Shown here piece by piece: positions 37,323 through 47,698 of a stretch of DNA of 64,000 nt. Source of the stretch: Glaciozyma antarctica PI12 (Eukaryota; Basidiomycota; Microbotryomycetes; Kriegeriales; Camptobasidiaceae). A program made the position numbers and the translations under genes. The stretch is taken from the NCBI GenBank assembly GCA_002917775.1, contig KZ627148.1, positions 1,655,183 through 1,719,182 on the forward strand, read 5' to 3'. How positions within the stretch are numbered: position 1 is the first letter of the stretch; each line of letters starts with the position of its first letter. Under the pieces are notes generated by a model. The model made no database searches and was not told the DNA's origin. It saw only the letters and a program-made list of their open reading frames with translations.

Positions 37323-38805
37323 CATTTTCGAGCAATTCCAGCTCGCCCCACCGAAACCTCCTTCATGCACACGATGTCCCGCCAGCCAGTGAATTTTGGA
37401 TTGCAGACCGCTGATCCTTTAGCAAGAGGCGAGGGAGTGATGACAATGCTCGCGAGCAGCCTCTGGGTTTGGTGTAGAGCGAGCTGCTGAGGAGGGACCG
37501 CCGCTCCATCTCTTTGAGATGGCGGGTGGCGAAGCTCGCCTGGAAGAGCTTGCGGGAACGTCGCAAAACTGAAGTAACGCGGGCGGGGTTGCAGAAAAGG
37601 CTGCGGGGTGCAACCCTCCCCGTTCTTGCGACGAATGACAAGCGAGGAGCGAAGACTAGGAGGGAGGCGCTTCCCCCCAACACTCCCCAGTGGCCGATGG
37701 ATCTGAGAACACTAAAGCAGGTTGGTCCTGAGAAGCAAGTCGCGTCTGACGGCGGAGGCCTCATCTGCTCTCCAGTCCGCACTCCGATGAGGACCTCGCT
37801 CGCCGAACGCAGCCAGATTGACTCCTCAACGGCCGAGCTTCGCAAGAAAAAGAACACGTCCCTGCTATAGAAACCCTTGAGCTTCAGGGATACAAGACGG
37901 CATGGATTCTCCGTCGTGAAGAGCGGGATCAACGAGAAGTTCGACGGCCGAAGTCAGCAAGGCGTAGAGAGCGGAAGCGCGGAGCGTTCCAGCAGGATTG
38001 AGGGTAAAAGGAATATTACCAACAATTGCAGTACGTGTTCGTTCGCGACGTTGAACGGGAAGCGGTGGAGCGGACAGCTCGCTCACCAGGCGAGCAGCGA
38101 CTCAGCCCCAAAAAGCTGGTAGAAGCCTCTAACCCAGGCGCAAGAGCTCCAGTTCGGTAGTGTTCAAGAGCTCGATCACCCAGACAGACTCAGACGGGTA
38201 CAGCGAGCGGATTCAGCCATGGCTCCAGGGTGTCCGTCCGGCCACGGACTCAGGGCCAGATCCTCGCGTCCACCGCCCGCCCGCCAGCCTCACCCGAGCA
38301 CAAAAACCCCTGAAGAGTTGTAGCTCTCCATAAGAGTGACCCGGCCAGGCGAGCATTGTGCGATGAGGCAGCGCAGAGGATCGTAGCGGGGAGCGAGGCG
38401 AGAGAGCTCGAGCTGGAGCGATTAGGAACTCGTGGGTTCGCTTCCTCTGAGCCACAAGAACTAGCCCGGTCCCAGATCCACCGTGCTTCCTCCTTGAGAG
38501 GAGTCTTCGTCGCCAGGTCCTCCGAGTCCCCCCGTTCGGAGGACCTAGCCTGGAAGTTGCAGAAGAGCTCGTCGTCATCGAGGCTGGCGTTGGGGGGAGA
38601 AGAGCAGGTGAACCGTTGGGCGAGTTTCGAGCGCCGGAGCAAGAGACAGCTCCCAGAGCAGCTTCTTTTAGTCCAACCGAGCAGGGAGAGCAATCCAGAG
38701 CAGTGCGTTGAGGGTGGAAGAAGAACAACCGTCGGAGACGTTCGAGACAATTCCCTTTCGCCGCACCACGCCTCTTCGCTTTCTCCCAACACCCTTCCGC
38801 CCACC
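37323..38805. other. long intergenic region, HSF-type factor B / TOM40
   Basis: With its left end at the factor B start (37247), this is the longest gene-free stretch in the window, about 1.56 kb. It holds the two divergent promoters and the TOM40 leader. Open frames on both strands here have no conserved motif, lack good starts and look like the composition-driven frames common in GC-rich DNA. I saw no tRNA box A/box B pair. A noncoding transcript cannot be excluded. Confidence 0.4.
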
Positions 38806-40260
38806 ATGGACCCCACCTTCAGCGCACCCTTCCCCACGGAATCCTCCTACACGTCCGCCCTTCCCCCTTTCCTCGCCCCTCTCGGTTCCGTCCTCGATCG
38901 CCTTCAAGGCGCTCGCGAGGCTCTCCAGCTGGGCGACCCTGGCAAGGCGGAGGAGCTCGGTCGGGAAGTCAAGAGTGTGTTCTTCTTCTCCTACCTCTCC
39001 GCGCTGTCCTACTCTAGCCCTGGAGCACCACGCCCGACCCAGTCGCTGACGACTTTTTTGCGCTCCTCCTCCGCTCAGTGACCCACCTTACCAACTACAC
39101 GTTCGATGGCGCGCGTGCAGACCTCTCCAAGGTCCTTTCCCAGGTTCCGGCGTTCCAGGTTACCCACTCGTTCGCGGCGGGCTCTCAGGGAGGACCGATG
39201 GGCGGCGTCAGCGCGGGGACGTACAACTTCGGAGCAGTCTACGCTACGGCCAAGGTGCGTTTCGCGGCAGGGAGGTGGATTTAAGGGATGGGAGCTGATT
39301 GTGTATCGGGGAACAGACCTTCATGCAGGGAATGGTTGACAACGAGGGCGGCATCACTGGCCGACTCAACTACGGCTGGTCACCAGCCAACACCACCAAG
39401 GCTTCCGTTCAGGTGCGCGCGTCCACTTCGTTTCCTGCGGCAGAACGCTTGCTAACCTCTCGCGCGACCAGCTCGGTGCCACCGCCGCTTCCCCCTCCAT
39501 GTTCTCCCTCGAGCACGACCGAACCGGCCTCGACTACTCGCTCTACCCTAAAAACGTACCAACCCCAACCCCACCGACCTCACCGGAACGTAACGTACCT
39601 CGACCTCCAATCCGTCACCCCTCACCTCGCTCTCGGAGTCGAAGCCGTCTACCAGCGCCCTACGCCCGATCTCGAGGAATGCACGCTCGGATACATGGCC
39701 AAGTGGCACCACGTTCAGAAGGACGCTCTCACGGGGCAAGCGGCCAAGGACAGCTGGATCGCGACGGCGCAGATCCTCACGCAGGGCGTGTGGCAGGCGA
39801 CGTACTGGCGCAAGTTGGCCGACAAGGTCGATGCTGGAGTGGACGTCATGGTCGCTCCTGCGATGGACCCCAAGCAGCGCAGGGCGGTCGCGACCGCTGG
39901 AGTCAAGTATGACTTCAGGATGGCGACGTTCAGGGGACAGGTCGACTCGGAGGGCAAGGTCTCGGCGTTGCTGGAGCAGAGGCTCAGTCCGTCGTTCGCG
40001 TTCTTGATGGCGGGAGAGCTCGATCACGTCAAGGTGCGTTCCGTTCGTTTCTTGAGGGGCAGAACGAGGCAGCTGACTGGGCTGCATGGTCGCGCAGAGC
40101 ACCTCCAAGTACGGAATCGGAATCATGGTCGAGTCGTGCGTTCTCTCGCTTCTCCACTCTTGCGAACTCGTCGCTGACCCTTGTTTTGTGCAGCGCGTCG
40201 GACGAGATGAACGAGGCGGCGATGGCGGCGGCGCAGGCGCAGGGCGCACCCCCTATGTAA
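38806..40260 (+). CDS. TOM40: mitochondrial outer-membrane import channel TOM40
   Basis: Beta-barrel pore of the TOM complex, through which nearly all mitochondrial precursors pass. Start MDPTFSAPFPTESSYT at 38806. Family blocks: THLTNYTFDGARADLSKVLS, FQVTHSFAAGSQ, AGTYNFGAVYATAK, TFMQGMVDNEGGITGRLNYG, QSVTPHLALGVEAVYQRPTP, WIATAQILTQGVWQATYWRK, and the C-terminal STSKYGIGIMVES beta-signal region. Six exons; stop at 40258-40260 after AQAQGAPPM. In exon 4 the frame must move by a net +1 between GACTACTCGCTC (ends 39543) and CTCGACCTCCAATCC (from 39599). The intervening bases also hold a third-frame match (NPNPTDLTGT) to the usual loop, so several small indels may lie there. Because Tom40 is essential, sequence error is the likely cause. 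Confidence 0.9.
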
Positions 40261-40636
40261 ATCCTCGGGCGGGCAGCGAAGGATCGGAGGGAGGACAGCA
40301 ACGGGGAGGTTTAGAACCTGAAACAACAACGAACAACTTGTCGAGCATATGGACTACTAGCACCCTTCAACCCGATTCGGTCGTAGCTGCTCCTCCTGCG
40401 ACTTCTGAACTCCTTCGAGCGGCACGTCCCCGGTCGGCCTAACGAGCAGAGTTGTCCCACTCCTTCGCAGCTCTCAACCTCCCTCTCTCGCGGCAGCGCA
40501 TGGTACCAGCTTCGAAATAGTCCCAGCACCGTTACAGCTCGTCCACCGTTCGTCTCCACCCCCCAGCAACCCAAAGTCGCTTCGAAAGGCGATAGTGTCC
40601 CGACAGCAAGCGCATCCGGCCTCCGTAACTCCCTCT
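40261..40636. other. convergent intergenic region, TOM40 / RPS21
   Basis: This space of about 376 bases lies between two stop codons that face each other, so it holds two 3' UTRs. I see no canonical AATAAA and no coding signal. Confidence 0.5.
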
Positions 40637-41097
40637 CTACTTGGCGTAGGACCAGACGGTCTTGAGAACTGCGAAACAAGGAACAGGGAACCGTTAGCTC
40701 CCACTCCAGCCCCATCCTCCCGCACAGCACGTCGACTCACGTCCGTCAGCAGTCGCGAGCCTGTAGGAACACACCGTCAGCTCCTGACTCTCCCGTACTA
40801 TCTCTCCCAACAATGCTCACCTGTTCAACGCATCGTCCGAGTCTCCAGTCTCCCGGAGTCCTCCGTGGAAAGCGTAGGTGACGTTGGCGCCGGTGCTCTT
40901 TCCCTCCTCGTCGACCTCAGCGACGTTGATCTGGACGGATGCGTGGTCCTTGGAGGTGATGAGGCGGTTGGTGGCGGAGCACTTGCGGGGGACGTAGAGG
41001 TCGACAACCTGGCCCTGAGGAGGGTGAGAGGGTCCGTCAGTCCCTACTTTCTCGGGAATGGCCAGAGGGGATGGGAACGCACTTGATCGTTCAGCAT
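40637..41097 (-). CDS. RPS21: 40S ribosomal protein S21
   Basis: Small-subunit ribosomal protein needed for 20S rRNA processing. The start at 41097 gives MLNDQ, an intron, then [39 protein letters not shown], then [20 protein letters not shown]. Short introns precede LATADG and [10 protein letters not shown], and the stop is at 40639-40637. Nearly every residue fits the eukaryotic S21 pattern; the first residues (MLND versus the usual MEN) differ slightly. The transcript has an unusually long 5' UTR intron (41112-41432). Small exons and high conservation make this one of the safest calls in the window. Confidence 0.97.
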
Positions 41098-41111
41098 GGT
41101 GGAAGAAAGGT

Positions 41112-41432
41112 CTGCGCGGAGGAGGGAGAGGGAGATAAGGGGGTCAGCAGGTGGTCCCTCCACGTCCAGTTCGTCCTCCCTATGCTGCGCCCTCCCCACT
41201 GTTCCTGCGCCCTCCTGCCCCCTCTACAAAAATCGCCAGCGCTCCCCCCTCCTATTCCCTGTCCTGGGTCCCTCGCCAATGCCCCTCCTGGCCCTCGCCG
41301 GGTGCCCCTCCTCCCATCTCGAAGTGAAAATCCTTCTCCGCCGGTTCCTGAGGCTGGGCGGTCGTTCGAAAGACCGGGAGAGCGGGGCTGGATTGCGGCT
41401 GCGTGGAGTGAGGTCGAGGGTGTTGTACTTAC
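41112..41432 (-). other. 321-base 5' UTR intron of RPS21
   Basis: A canonical GTAAGT donor lies at 41432-41427 on the minus strand, a TGCTGAC branch-like site about 35 bases before the acceptor, and a pyrimidine-rich tract ending in CGCGCAG at 41112, 15 bases before the ATG. At 321 bases it is five to six times longer than the typical intron here. No box C/D or H/ACA snoRNA motif is obvious. Confidence 0.7.
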
Positions 41433-41715
41433 GGGGAGGGTGGGCTGAAGGGAGTGAGTGAAGTGCTGAGGGAGTAAGAGCGCGGGACGCAGAAAGTCGG
41501 CTGAGGCACCGAATTCGATTTCGAACCTCTCGACCTTGCTGGCGGGTCTCCACTTCGCAACCCCCACCCACCAGCTCACCGCCAGCTCAGAAGGACACGC
41601 CGAGGAGCTCAGGTCGGAGCGGGAACTTGAACGAGAGCCGCAGAGCCACTCGCCCCAACGCCGTCGCGCCAACCTCCAGCTCGCCCCCACGACTCAGCGC
41701 GTCTCTTTCGCAACA

Positions 41716-43879
41716 ATGGACCTTACAGGGGACAGCGAGGAAGACGATGGGCCAACGAATATTCTGGACGAGACCTCCCCCGTCCGGTTCTCCTCCCAGT
41801 CGAGCTCCCCTTCCTCCTCGTCCTCGTCCTCGGACGACGAGGACGCCATGGAGGCGGAAACAGCTGCGGTGCCTCAGCAGGAACAACCGACGCGGGAGAA
41901 GGATGGACCTCACGAACCCACGGCCGCCGATCCCCTCTCGCCCTCTCTCGCCATCTCGCCCTCCTCGACAAACTCCGCCCCCGACTCCCTCGCGACCTAC
42001 CTCTCCGCCATCTCCCAGCGCCGCGCCCTCTTCCTTCCCTCTCCTAGCACCCCCACCCCGACCTCCTACTCTGTCGAATCCATCTCCACCATTGTGCAAG
42101 GCACCGACATCCACGCCTTCGCCATTCCTCCATGCTCCTCCCACATCTACTCCGGCGGGCAGGACGGCTTCATTCGACGGTACGCGCTGCACGCGATGCT
42201 GAACGGGACAGGCGTCGACAATCCTGCGTTCACGAACTTGACGATGAAGCCTGGAGGGAGCGGTTCGGCGGTCGAGTCGCGTCTGCCGGTGCTGGTCAAC
42301 TATTGGGAGAACGAGGAGCCTGGCCCGTGGGTGGAGGATCTGCTGAAGGCCGGGGATGCGGAGGCGGTGGGGATCGAGGCGGAGAGCAGGAGGGAGAAGC
42401 TCAAGTGGGGACCGAAGAATGCGGCGTTGGGAGGACCGAGTCCGGTGTATAGCATCGCGGTCCAGAGGGAGGAGCTCTGGGGATTGAGCGGAACGGCTGT
42501 GAGTAAACTGTCGCTTTTCTGCGCGGGAAAGGAGCTGACGAGTGCGTTCCTTGATGCCCGCAGCGTGGGACCATCAACCTCTTTACGATCCGCCACGACG
42601 AGGGACAGATTCGCCATGTCTTCAGATCCTCGGACGTCAACCCGTCTGCAGGGCATCGCTCCAACTCTCCCGTCTCCGTCCTCACCCTCAACAGTGACGA
42701 GACCTCTTTTCTCAGCGGTGGCTGGGACAGCCGCATTCTCGTGCGTCTCCTCGTTTCGCACTCCCCACTCTCACTCGCTGACCCCTCTCGCTCCTTCGCA
42801 GCAATGGGACCTCAACACCGGCCTCGCTACACGCGCCTACACCGGCCACGTCTCTCAAATCTCCACCATCGCCTTCCGCCCCACCTTCACCATCGCCTCC
42901 TCCTCCGAAGACGTCGAAATGACCGACGCAGCCAACGGCGACCTCCCTCCCTCTCCCGTCATCTCCCCTTCATCCTCCACTGGCGTAGCAGCCGCTCTTG
43001 TCCATCCTTCCGCCGCTCCTCAGAATCTCGACCTCAACGACAGCTTGGGCAGCGAAGCGGATGCAGACGGAGAAGCGGACGCGGACGGAGACGATGATGA
43101 TGAGATGATATTGCCGAACGGGACAGCGCTGAATGGGATGCCAGCGGCGGGACTGAGTGGGAGGAAGACGGCGGGAGAGATCACTAAGGCTGTTCCCGTC
43201 CTTGGGGCTGTCGAGCTGCCTGAGCTGTCACGGGACGTCTTCTTGAGCTCGAGCATCGACGGACAGGCGCTCATCTGGGATCGGAGGGTACCGAATGGGG
43301 AGAAGGGCTGGGTTCGACGACTGGATGACAGCTCGAAGAACGCAGGGTGGTGCGCCTCGGTACGTCCCCTTCTCCCTCTCCCCTTGGGGAGAGCCAACTG
43401 ACGCTTTGAACTTCAGGCATGCTGGTCGCTTTCTGGAAACCAGATCTACGTCGGCCGCCGTTCCTCCGTCGTCGAAATCTTCGACATCAGGCACTCCTCC
43501 CCCTCCTCCCCCATTCTCCAAACTCTCCGCATGCCACTCTCCTCCGGCCCCGTCAGCTCCATCGCAGCGCTTCCTTCAGGGAATCACCTCATCACGGCGT
43601 CGGAGGATAACATTCGCGTGTGGGATCTCGAGAAGGCGAAAGTTGAGAAGAGCGCACCTGGGCTCGGAGGCTTCAAGATCATCCCCGGTCACCATGGAGG
43701 GAGGACGTCTCAGCTTTGTGAGTTTTCCTTTGTATGGCGCAGATGGAGTGGCAGCTGATAAGGCTGGTACAGGGGTGGATCCGACGGTCAAGTTCTTGAT
43801 CTCGGCGAGCGGGAGTCGAGGGTGGGAGGGAACGAGTACGGAGAGCATGGTCGTGCACGAGATCAAGTCGGTCTTTTAG
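41716..43879 (+). CDS. SPT8: SAGA complex WD40 subunit SPT8
   Basis: SPT8 is the SAGA subunit that helps deliver TBP to promoters. The ATG at 41716 starts MDLTGDSEEDDGPTNILDE, an acidic Ser-rich N-terminus. WD40 repeats follow: IVQGTDIHAFAIPPCSSHIY, YSGGQDGFIRRYALHAML, SPVYSIAVQREELWGLSG, GTINLFTIRHDEGQIRHVF, LTLNSDETSFLSGGWDSRIL, WDLNTGLATRAYTGHVSQIS, VFLSSSIDGQALIWDRR and HLITASEDNIRVWDLEKAKV. The C-terminal VVHEIKSVF is typical. A long acidic, Asp/Ala-rich insertion (about 42910-43190) sits between repeats. Five exons or so, with the stop at 43877-43879. The gene is divergent from RPS21 (start codons 618 bases apart) and converges on the PC-esterase-like gene. Nuclear location is expected. 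Confidence 0.87.
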
Positions 43880-44314
43880 CGGCGTTTGACGCTGAGGGAC
43901 CCCCGCAAGACAACGAGGTGCGTCGTTCCGTTCTCTTCGTTTGATTCTTTCGCTGAGTCGCCGCTGAGCAGACCGTCCGAGCACCGAATCCTCTCTCCGC
44001 CGGCACTCGTTGGTAGTTCGTGCCTCTGCAAGAATCCTGTTGTTACATTCTCGCCGAGCTCTACCTCGCTCGCTGTCACTATCTCGTTCTCAGCACCACG
44101 TTCACATACCGTCTCCTCCGCTCTCGATCGCTTCTGCTCCCATACGCGCACCTTGCATCCAAGCCTCCCACAGTACTTCCTTCACCAAGACTTCTTGCAA
44201 TGCAACATAAATTACCTCCCCCTCTGCTCGCTAACTCCTCCCAACCCGCATCACCGCCCTCTTCAACCTGCGCTCACAAGATCAGCTCCCATCTCCACCT
44301 CCACCACGTCAAAC
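43880..44314. other. convergent intergenic region, SPT8 / PC-esterase-like gene
   Basis: About 435 bases between facing stop codons, presumably two 3' UTRs. Pyrimidine-rich on the plus strand. No coding, RNA or repeat signal could be supported. Confidence 0.45.
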
Positions 44315-45919
44315 TCACTCATAAAGCATCACATCCGCCCACACCCAACTCCCCGGTACCGCAAGCGGGTGCAGCAAGTCCCTAAAATGGTGCTCCTGCC
44401 CATTCATGAGCGTCCCCCACTCGTCGATTAGGAGCCGCTCGTCGAACCCATAAGCCTCGTTATCTTCTGCTTCTACTTCGCGCGGAAGACGGAGGGAGCG
44501 GTGAGAGGAGGAGGATTGGAGGTCGGAGATGACTTGTCGTGCGAGAGAGTCGAGTGCGAAGACGCGCTGCGGGCGCGCGGCGTTAGCGCTGGTCACGGCG
44601 AGAGGGAAGGAACGTACGGGGAAGGGAGTGTAATTGTGTCGATGAGGATGGTGGAGCGTGCGCCAGAGGATCGTAGGGCCGTGGCGGAGGCTTCCGTCCT
44701 TGCTCTTGAAGCTCCTTGCGATCGCCTTGATCGCCTTGCGCGCTTCGAGCTCCCACGTTGCTTCGCGCTCTGGCGAGAGGTTCGTGTACGGGATCGTCGA
44801 ATCCTCGGGGTAGGGACGGGAGCGGAAGCCGTTGGCGACGAAATCCTCTGTTCGCGTGCGGAGTGAGTGGTGGAGGAGCGAGCGAGGGGGAGGACGGACC
44901 TTCGGTGTACTTGCGCAAGTCCCAGAAACCAGAGCTGATCTCGATGAGGTCGGGATAGACGATTTGAGGACGGTCGAGGGTCTTCGCAAGCCGTTCGAGG
45001 AGAGGCTTCGTGATGGCGTCCAGTCGGTCAACCCAGCTCGCTGCGACTCTATCAGCTCCCTTCTATCCCAGCGGCAAGAAAGAAGCTTACCAGGCCCATG
45101 GTACCACCTCTCCGTCTCAAAGAAGTGCTCCGCACCCTCCAACCCCCACGTAAACACGCTCACGAGCGTCGCTCCGTACTCCTCCACATCGCACACCCAA
45201 GGATTCGTCAACTCCTGCCCATCCGCCGGCCTCCCCTCCCAAAACGCTTCCTTCTCCCTCCGCGTCGCTCCCCTCTCCACGCTCTCAGCACTCTCCTTCC
45301 CATCCGGGTCGAGTTCAATGACGTGCGGCTTGACGTATGGCGGAGGAGAGGCGGGGTGAGAGGAAGTGACGAGAAACAGGCGGCCCTGGACAAGGTCGCA
45401 AAAGTCCTTGAGGTGGAAGCGGTCGATACTGTCGCCGTGGATCAAGACGGTTCGGTTCATGAGCCACGGGAGGAAGATGCGACCATTCGTCGAGGCGGCG
45501 TCCGTGGTACGCGGTGGGATCAGAGGGCTTGTATCACCTTCTGGTCGATATAGAGAGGATAGATATGCGGAGGGCGCGCAGGACGTGTCAAAGGGCGTCC
45601 AGAGGGTTGAGGAGGGTGCGGCGAGGTCGACGTGCAGTCGGCCGTTCGAGGCAAAGGGATTGCAATGGAACTCGCCCGTTGGAGGAGTGGAGGAGGAGGA
45701 AGAGGTGAAGAGGTCGTCGAGGGAGTTGTGGAGTCGGTCGGGGAGGGGAATGGTGAAGTGAGGAGAGGTCGGGGAGGAGGAGGAGGAGGGGAGGAGGAGG
45801 TAGGTGAAGAGAGCGAGAGAGGCGAGGGGGACGAAGATGACTGGTCGCCTGATATAGCTCCAGCGGCGTTTGGGAGCTGCTGGTGGCTCCCAAGCTGGGA
45901 GGTTGATTCGAGAGGTCAT
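44315..45919 (-). CDS. type II membrane PC-esterase/SGNH-like protein
   Basis: Probable Golgi acyl-esterase or acyltransferase-like protein of a basidiomycete family. The ATG at 45919 starts MTSRINLPAWEPPAAPKRRW; the membrane segment is PVIFVPLASLALFTYLLL. The lumenal domain has the GDSx nucleophile block in RTVLIHGDSIDRFHLKDFCD and the late DxxH block in HHFRDLLHPLAVPGSWVWAD. Other blocks: NPWVCDVEEYGATLVSVFTW, SWVDRLDAITKPLLERLAKT, IVYPDLIEISSGFWDLRKY and GPTILWRTLHHPHRHNY. Three short introns, near 45090-45040, 44915-44850 and 44625-44575. The stop is at 44317-44315 right after MLYE. GDS and DxxH together match the PC-esterase fold used in glycan O-acetylation (as in plant TBL and Cas1-type proteins), but the substrate is unknown. 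Confidence 0.7.
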   Translation of the reverse strand: MTSRINLPAWEPPAAPKRRWSYIRRPVIFVPLASLALFTYLLLPSSSSSPTSPHFTIPLPDRLHNSLDDLFTSSSSSTPPTGEFHCNPFASNGRLHVDLAAPSSTLWTPFDTSCAPSAYLSSLYRPEGDTSPLIPPRTTDAASTNGRIFLPWLMNRTVLIHGDSIDRFHLKDFCDLVQGRLFLVTSSHPASPPPYVKPHVIELDPDGKESAESVERGATRREKEAFWEGRPADGQELTNPWVCDVEEYGATLVSVFTWGLEGAEHFFETERWYHGPGKLLSCRWDRRELIESQRAGLTDWTPSRSLSSNGLRRPSTVLKSSIPTSSRSALVSGTCASTPKVRPPPRSLLHHSLRTRTEDFVANGFRSRPYPEDSTIPYTNLSPEREATWELEARKAIKAIARSFKSKDGSLRHGPTILWRTLHHPHRHNYTPFPVRSFPLAVTSANAARPQRVFALDSLARQVISDLQSSSSHRSLRLPREVEAEDNEAYGFDERLLIDEWGTLMNGQEHHFRDLLHPLAVPGSWVWADVMLYE

Positions 45920-46288
45920 GGAGGGAGAGTGGAGGAAGGAGGAGGAGGTTGGGAGAGAGGTGGAGGGGTGCCGTGATCGCGCCAGTTTGGAGAAGAGTGT
46001 GGCTGGGGGAGGACAGTTGGAGTGGTGAGCTCAGCGAGGAGCTGTGCGCCTCTGCCTAGGTGAGGAGAAAGGAGGGAAGGAGGGACACTCAACAAGTTCC
46101 CCCTAATTCATTTCGACTTTCGATGGTTGTTCTTCGGGAGATGGCACTGCTTCTGAGACGCTTGTGTGAGAGACCACCTCGAGTTGAGCTTATGATTCCG
46201 CAAGAGGATAAAAACTCGGGGAGCTGGTGCGCCAGATTTGAGCTCCGCGGAGTATCGAACTATTTCTTCCTCCGCCTTCTCCCCTCAA
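45920..46288. other. divergent promoter region, PC-esterase-like gene / orphan membrane gene
   Basis: About 370 bases between opposed genes. The right half forms the leader of the orphan membrane gene, whose start codon is split by an intron. A short A/T-containing stretch near 46200-46215 may be part of a core promoter; this is a weak guess. Confidence 0.4.
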
Positions 46289-47275
46289 AGTGAGTGACCT
46301 TCGCACGCATCGAGCGAATGCTGAGTTTTAATCTACAGTGCCAAAGAAGAAGGGCCAAAAAGCGAAGAGGAAGCCAGAGAGCAGCGGCACCGTAGACAGC
46401 TCAGCTACGGTACCTCCTCCCCCACCACGTCGCAACGCTGGCGCAGAAGCACGACCCAACACACCACCGCAATATCGTCGTAGAGATTGGAGACCTTTCT
46501 ATCACTCGTCAGTTGAGGAAGTACGCGCATGGGGTCGAGGAGCTGACGTCGCACCAGGGATCAGGCTGCCAACCTCGCTCAAGCAGACCGCGACACGCAG
46601 CTGTTCATGTTGGCAGTCAGTCCTCTCCGCGATCCATGGTCTTCCGCGCTGAATCTTCTCTCGGCAGGTCATGTCCTTCCTGCTCCGCTCGGCGTACTAG
46701 GACAGAGCCTCCCTCTGGGACCGTTCCTCCATCTCTCCCTCGGAGCTCCACTGCGCCACGACCTTCCTCTCCGGCTTACTTCAAGCCAATTCCCTCTTGC
46801 TCTTCGAAGCCAACGCCACCGCATTCCGCGCCACTCTCCTCCCCCACCGCCGTTTCCGACTCCCCTGCGGCTGCATCTGGACGTGCGAACTTCCTCCCGG
46901 CCCACCTCCACGCCCTTCTCCCCCAGCCGATTTCGACGAAGATTCCGGGATCAAGACCGAGGACCACTTCCTTCTCTACGCCTGGGCGGTCCTTCTCAAG
47001 ACGTACCTTTTCGCCCTCGTCGCTCGCTCCTTCCTCAACTGGATGGAGCTGAAATTCCTGGAGCGGACGAACGAGAGGGTCGTAGGATGGTGCTGGGGAA
47101 TTGCAAAGGTGTTGTTGGGCGTGTCGTGCGTCACGGTCGCTGCGGGAGCTGCTTGGGGGCTGAGCTGGTTGGAGCTGCTGGTGGGGTGAGTCCGCTATTC
47201 GGTGGCGGAGAGAAGGGAAGCTGATGATTCAGCGAGTATAGAATCGGTGCGGTGCTGCTCAGCCTCTTCTGGTAG
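46289..47275 (+). CDS. orphan membrane protein; start codon split by an intron
   Basis: Unrecognised protein. The ATG seems to be A (46289), a 49-base intron (46290-46338, GTGAGT...CTACAG), then TG. Reading gives MPKKKGQKAKRKPESSGTVD, Pro-rich sequence, YRRRDWRPFYHSSVEE, an intron, AANLAQADRDTQLFMLA, an intron ending in TACTAG, then DRASLWDRSSISPSELHCAT and LLQANSLLLFEANATAFRA. The C-terminal half has hydrophobic helices: HFLLYAWAVLLKTYLFALVA and GIAKVLLGVSCVTVAAGAAW, then a final exon EYRIGAVLLSLFW with the stop at 47273-47275. The basic N-terminus and two or three helices suggest a small integral membrane protein with a cytosolic tail. No family name can be given. Confidence 0.55.
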
Positions 47276-47698
47276 CTGGCTTTCGCAGGCAGCAGAGCTC
47301 GGCAGCGAGGGAGCGAGAGGCGGTTATGCGGGTGGTGGGGCTGAAGTTTGTGGAGATGCGATTGTAAACGTCCTCAAGGGACGGTGGGTGGTTCTGAAAG
47401 AACGAACGAGGTCGAGCTGAGGAGGGTCTGCGAAAGCACGAGCGATCTTGCGAGCGAGCGGAGAACGAGCGGAGAACGAGCGAAACAAAATCCCTGGCCC
47501 CTTGATTTTTTCCTTGCGATGCTCTTGAGTACGAAGTAACTATCCTAGACCAATGCCTAGTTCACTAGAGGAAAGAGAGAGAGGAACAGGCGCTCTTCCC
47601 CCACCCATCGCCGCGGGGCCGAGAAGCACGCAATTCTCAATCTCAGAAAAGTGAGGTCGCCAAGTTCTTTCTGCTCTTCACCCCAACCGACCGCCACT
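47276..47698. other. intergenic region upstream of MET10
   Basis: About 420 bases holding the 3' UTR of the orphan membrane gene and the MET10 promoter. A tandem repeat lies at 47456-47482. I did not see a clear Cbf1-type CACGTG or Met31-type element. Confidence 0.45.
47456..47482. repeat. 11-base tandem repeat (GAGCGGAGAAC)
   Basis: Two and a half direct copies of GAGCGGAGAAC upstream of MET10. Too short for a functional claim, but paired copies at fixed spacing could bind a protein. Confidence 0.7.

Noticed and set aside
38356-38805. Open frame continuing upstream of the TOM40 ATG
   Set aside because: No proper start codon and no conservation; the Tom40 family begins close to MDPTFSAPF, so this is leader sequence.
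37323-38805. tRNA or other small structured RNA gene in the long gap
   Set aside because: No credible A-box/B-box pair or cloverleaf was seen.
38806-40260. VDAC/porin identity for the beta-barrel gene
   Set aside because: The blocks NYTFDGARADLSK, QSVTPHLALG and KYGIGIMVES are Tom40-specific within the eukaryotic porin family.
41112-41432. snoRNA in the RPS21 leader intron
   Set aside because: No box C (RTGATGA) with box D (CTGA) pair and no H/ACA layout could be found by eye.
46680-46702. In-frame TAG in the orphan membrane gene as a sign of a dead gene
   Set aside because: The TAG is better read as a TACTAG intron acceptor: joining the upstream exon to DRASLWDRSS keeps the frame.
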